Below, one piece after another: positions 5,217-5,259 of a DNA stretch of 5,259 nt. Both the position numbers and the translations under genes were made by a program. Origin of the DNA: Ruminococcaceae bacterium UBA1425 (GTDB lineage: Bacteria > Bacillota > Clostridia > Oscillospirales > Acutalibacteraceae); assembly GCA_002329365.1 (NCBI GenBank), contig DCUB01000030.1, positions 1 to 5,259 on the forward strand, written 5' to 3'. The notes under the pieces are model-generated. The model did not search any database, had not been told where the DNA came from, and was given only the letters and a program-made list of their open reading frames with translations. Positions within the stretch are counted from its first letter, which is position 1, and the number at the start of each line of letters is the position of its first letter.

Positions 5217-5259
5217 GAATCTCTGATTTGCTTGAAAAGATTCTTCGCTTTGCTCAGAA
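5217..5259. repeat. Possible fragment of an interspersed repeat cut by the window edge
   Basis: GAATCT (5217-5222) pairs with AGATTC (5238-5243), and the plus strand then runs ATTCTTCGCTTTGCTCAGAA to the edge. The phrase TTCGCT..GCTCAGAA is one I recall from intergenic repeats scattered through Clostridia genomes, where it usually continues TGACA. Recognition is from memory and only part of the element is present. The rest of 5026-5259 holds no gene that I can support. Confidence 0.3.

Overview
The window looks like a chromosomal segment of an anaerobic, Gram-positive, sporulating-type bacterium of the class Clostridia, probably an Oscillospiraceae/Ruminococcaceae-like gut organism. This is inference. 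It rests on the lipoprotein and VanZ types, a SpoIIQ-like M23 protein, strong GGAGG-type ribosome binding sites, TTG/GTG starts, and a cysteine-rich exported protein. No 16S rRNA or other taxonomic marker is present.

All genes I can support lie on the minus strand, so transcription runs from high to low coordinates. First comes a 234-base non-coding stretch (5026-5259) with a perfect 9-bp palindrome, a possible fragment of an interspersed repeat at the window edge, and a weak candidate promoter. Then comes a tight cluster: an oligopeptide-type ABC substrate-binding lipoprotein (3382-5025, TTG start), a VanZ-family membrane protein (2875-3348, apparently starting at a rare ATT codon), a membrane-anchored SpoIIQ-like M23 peptidase (2082-2819), and a 23S rRNA uracil-C5 methyltransferase of the RlmD/RumA type (695-2056). 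The gaps are 33, 55 and 25 bases, so the four are probably one transcription unit. The first three act at or outside the membrane; the fourth modifies ribosomes in the cytoplasm, and its place here is likely positional rather than functional.

After rlmD there is a 209-base gap (486-694). It holds three imperfect tandem repeats with an exact 29-bp period directly upstream of a GTG-started gene that runs off the left edge (1-485). That gene encodes the N-terminal part of a PD-(D/E)XK nuclease-like protein, of the kind usually joined to a DUF4268 domain. It is visibly more AT-rich than the cluster to its right and looks like a separate, possibly accessory, unit.

I see no tRNA, rRNA, CRISPR array, transposase or recognisable new multi-gene system. 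The most useful observations are the ATT start with a strong ribosome binding site on the VanZ gene, the 29-bp repeat array before the nuclease-like gene, and the missing auxiliary histidine in the M23 domain.
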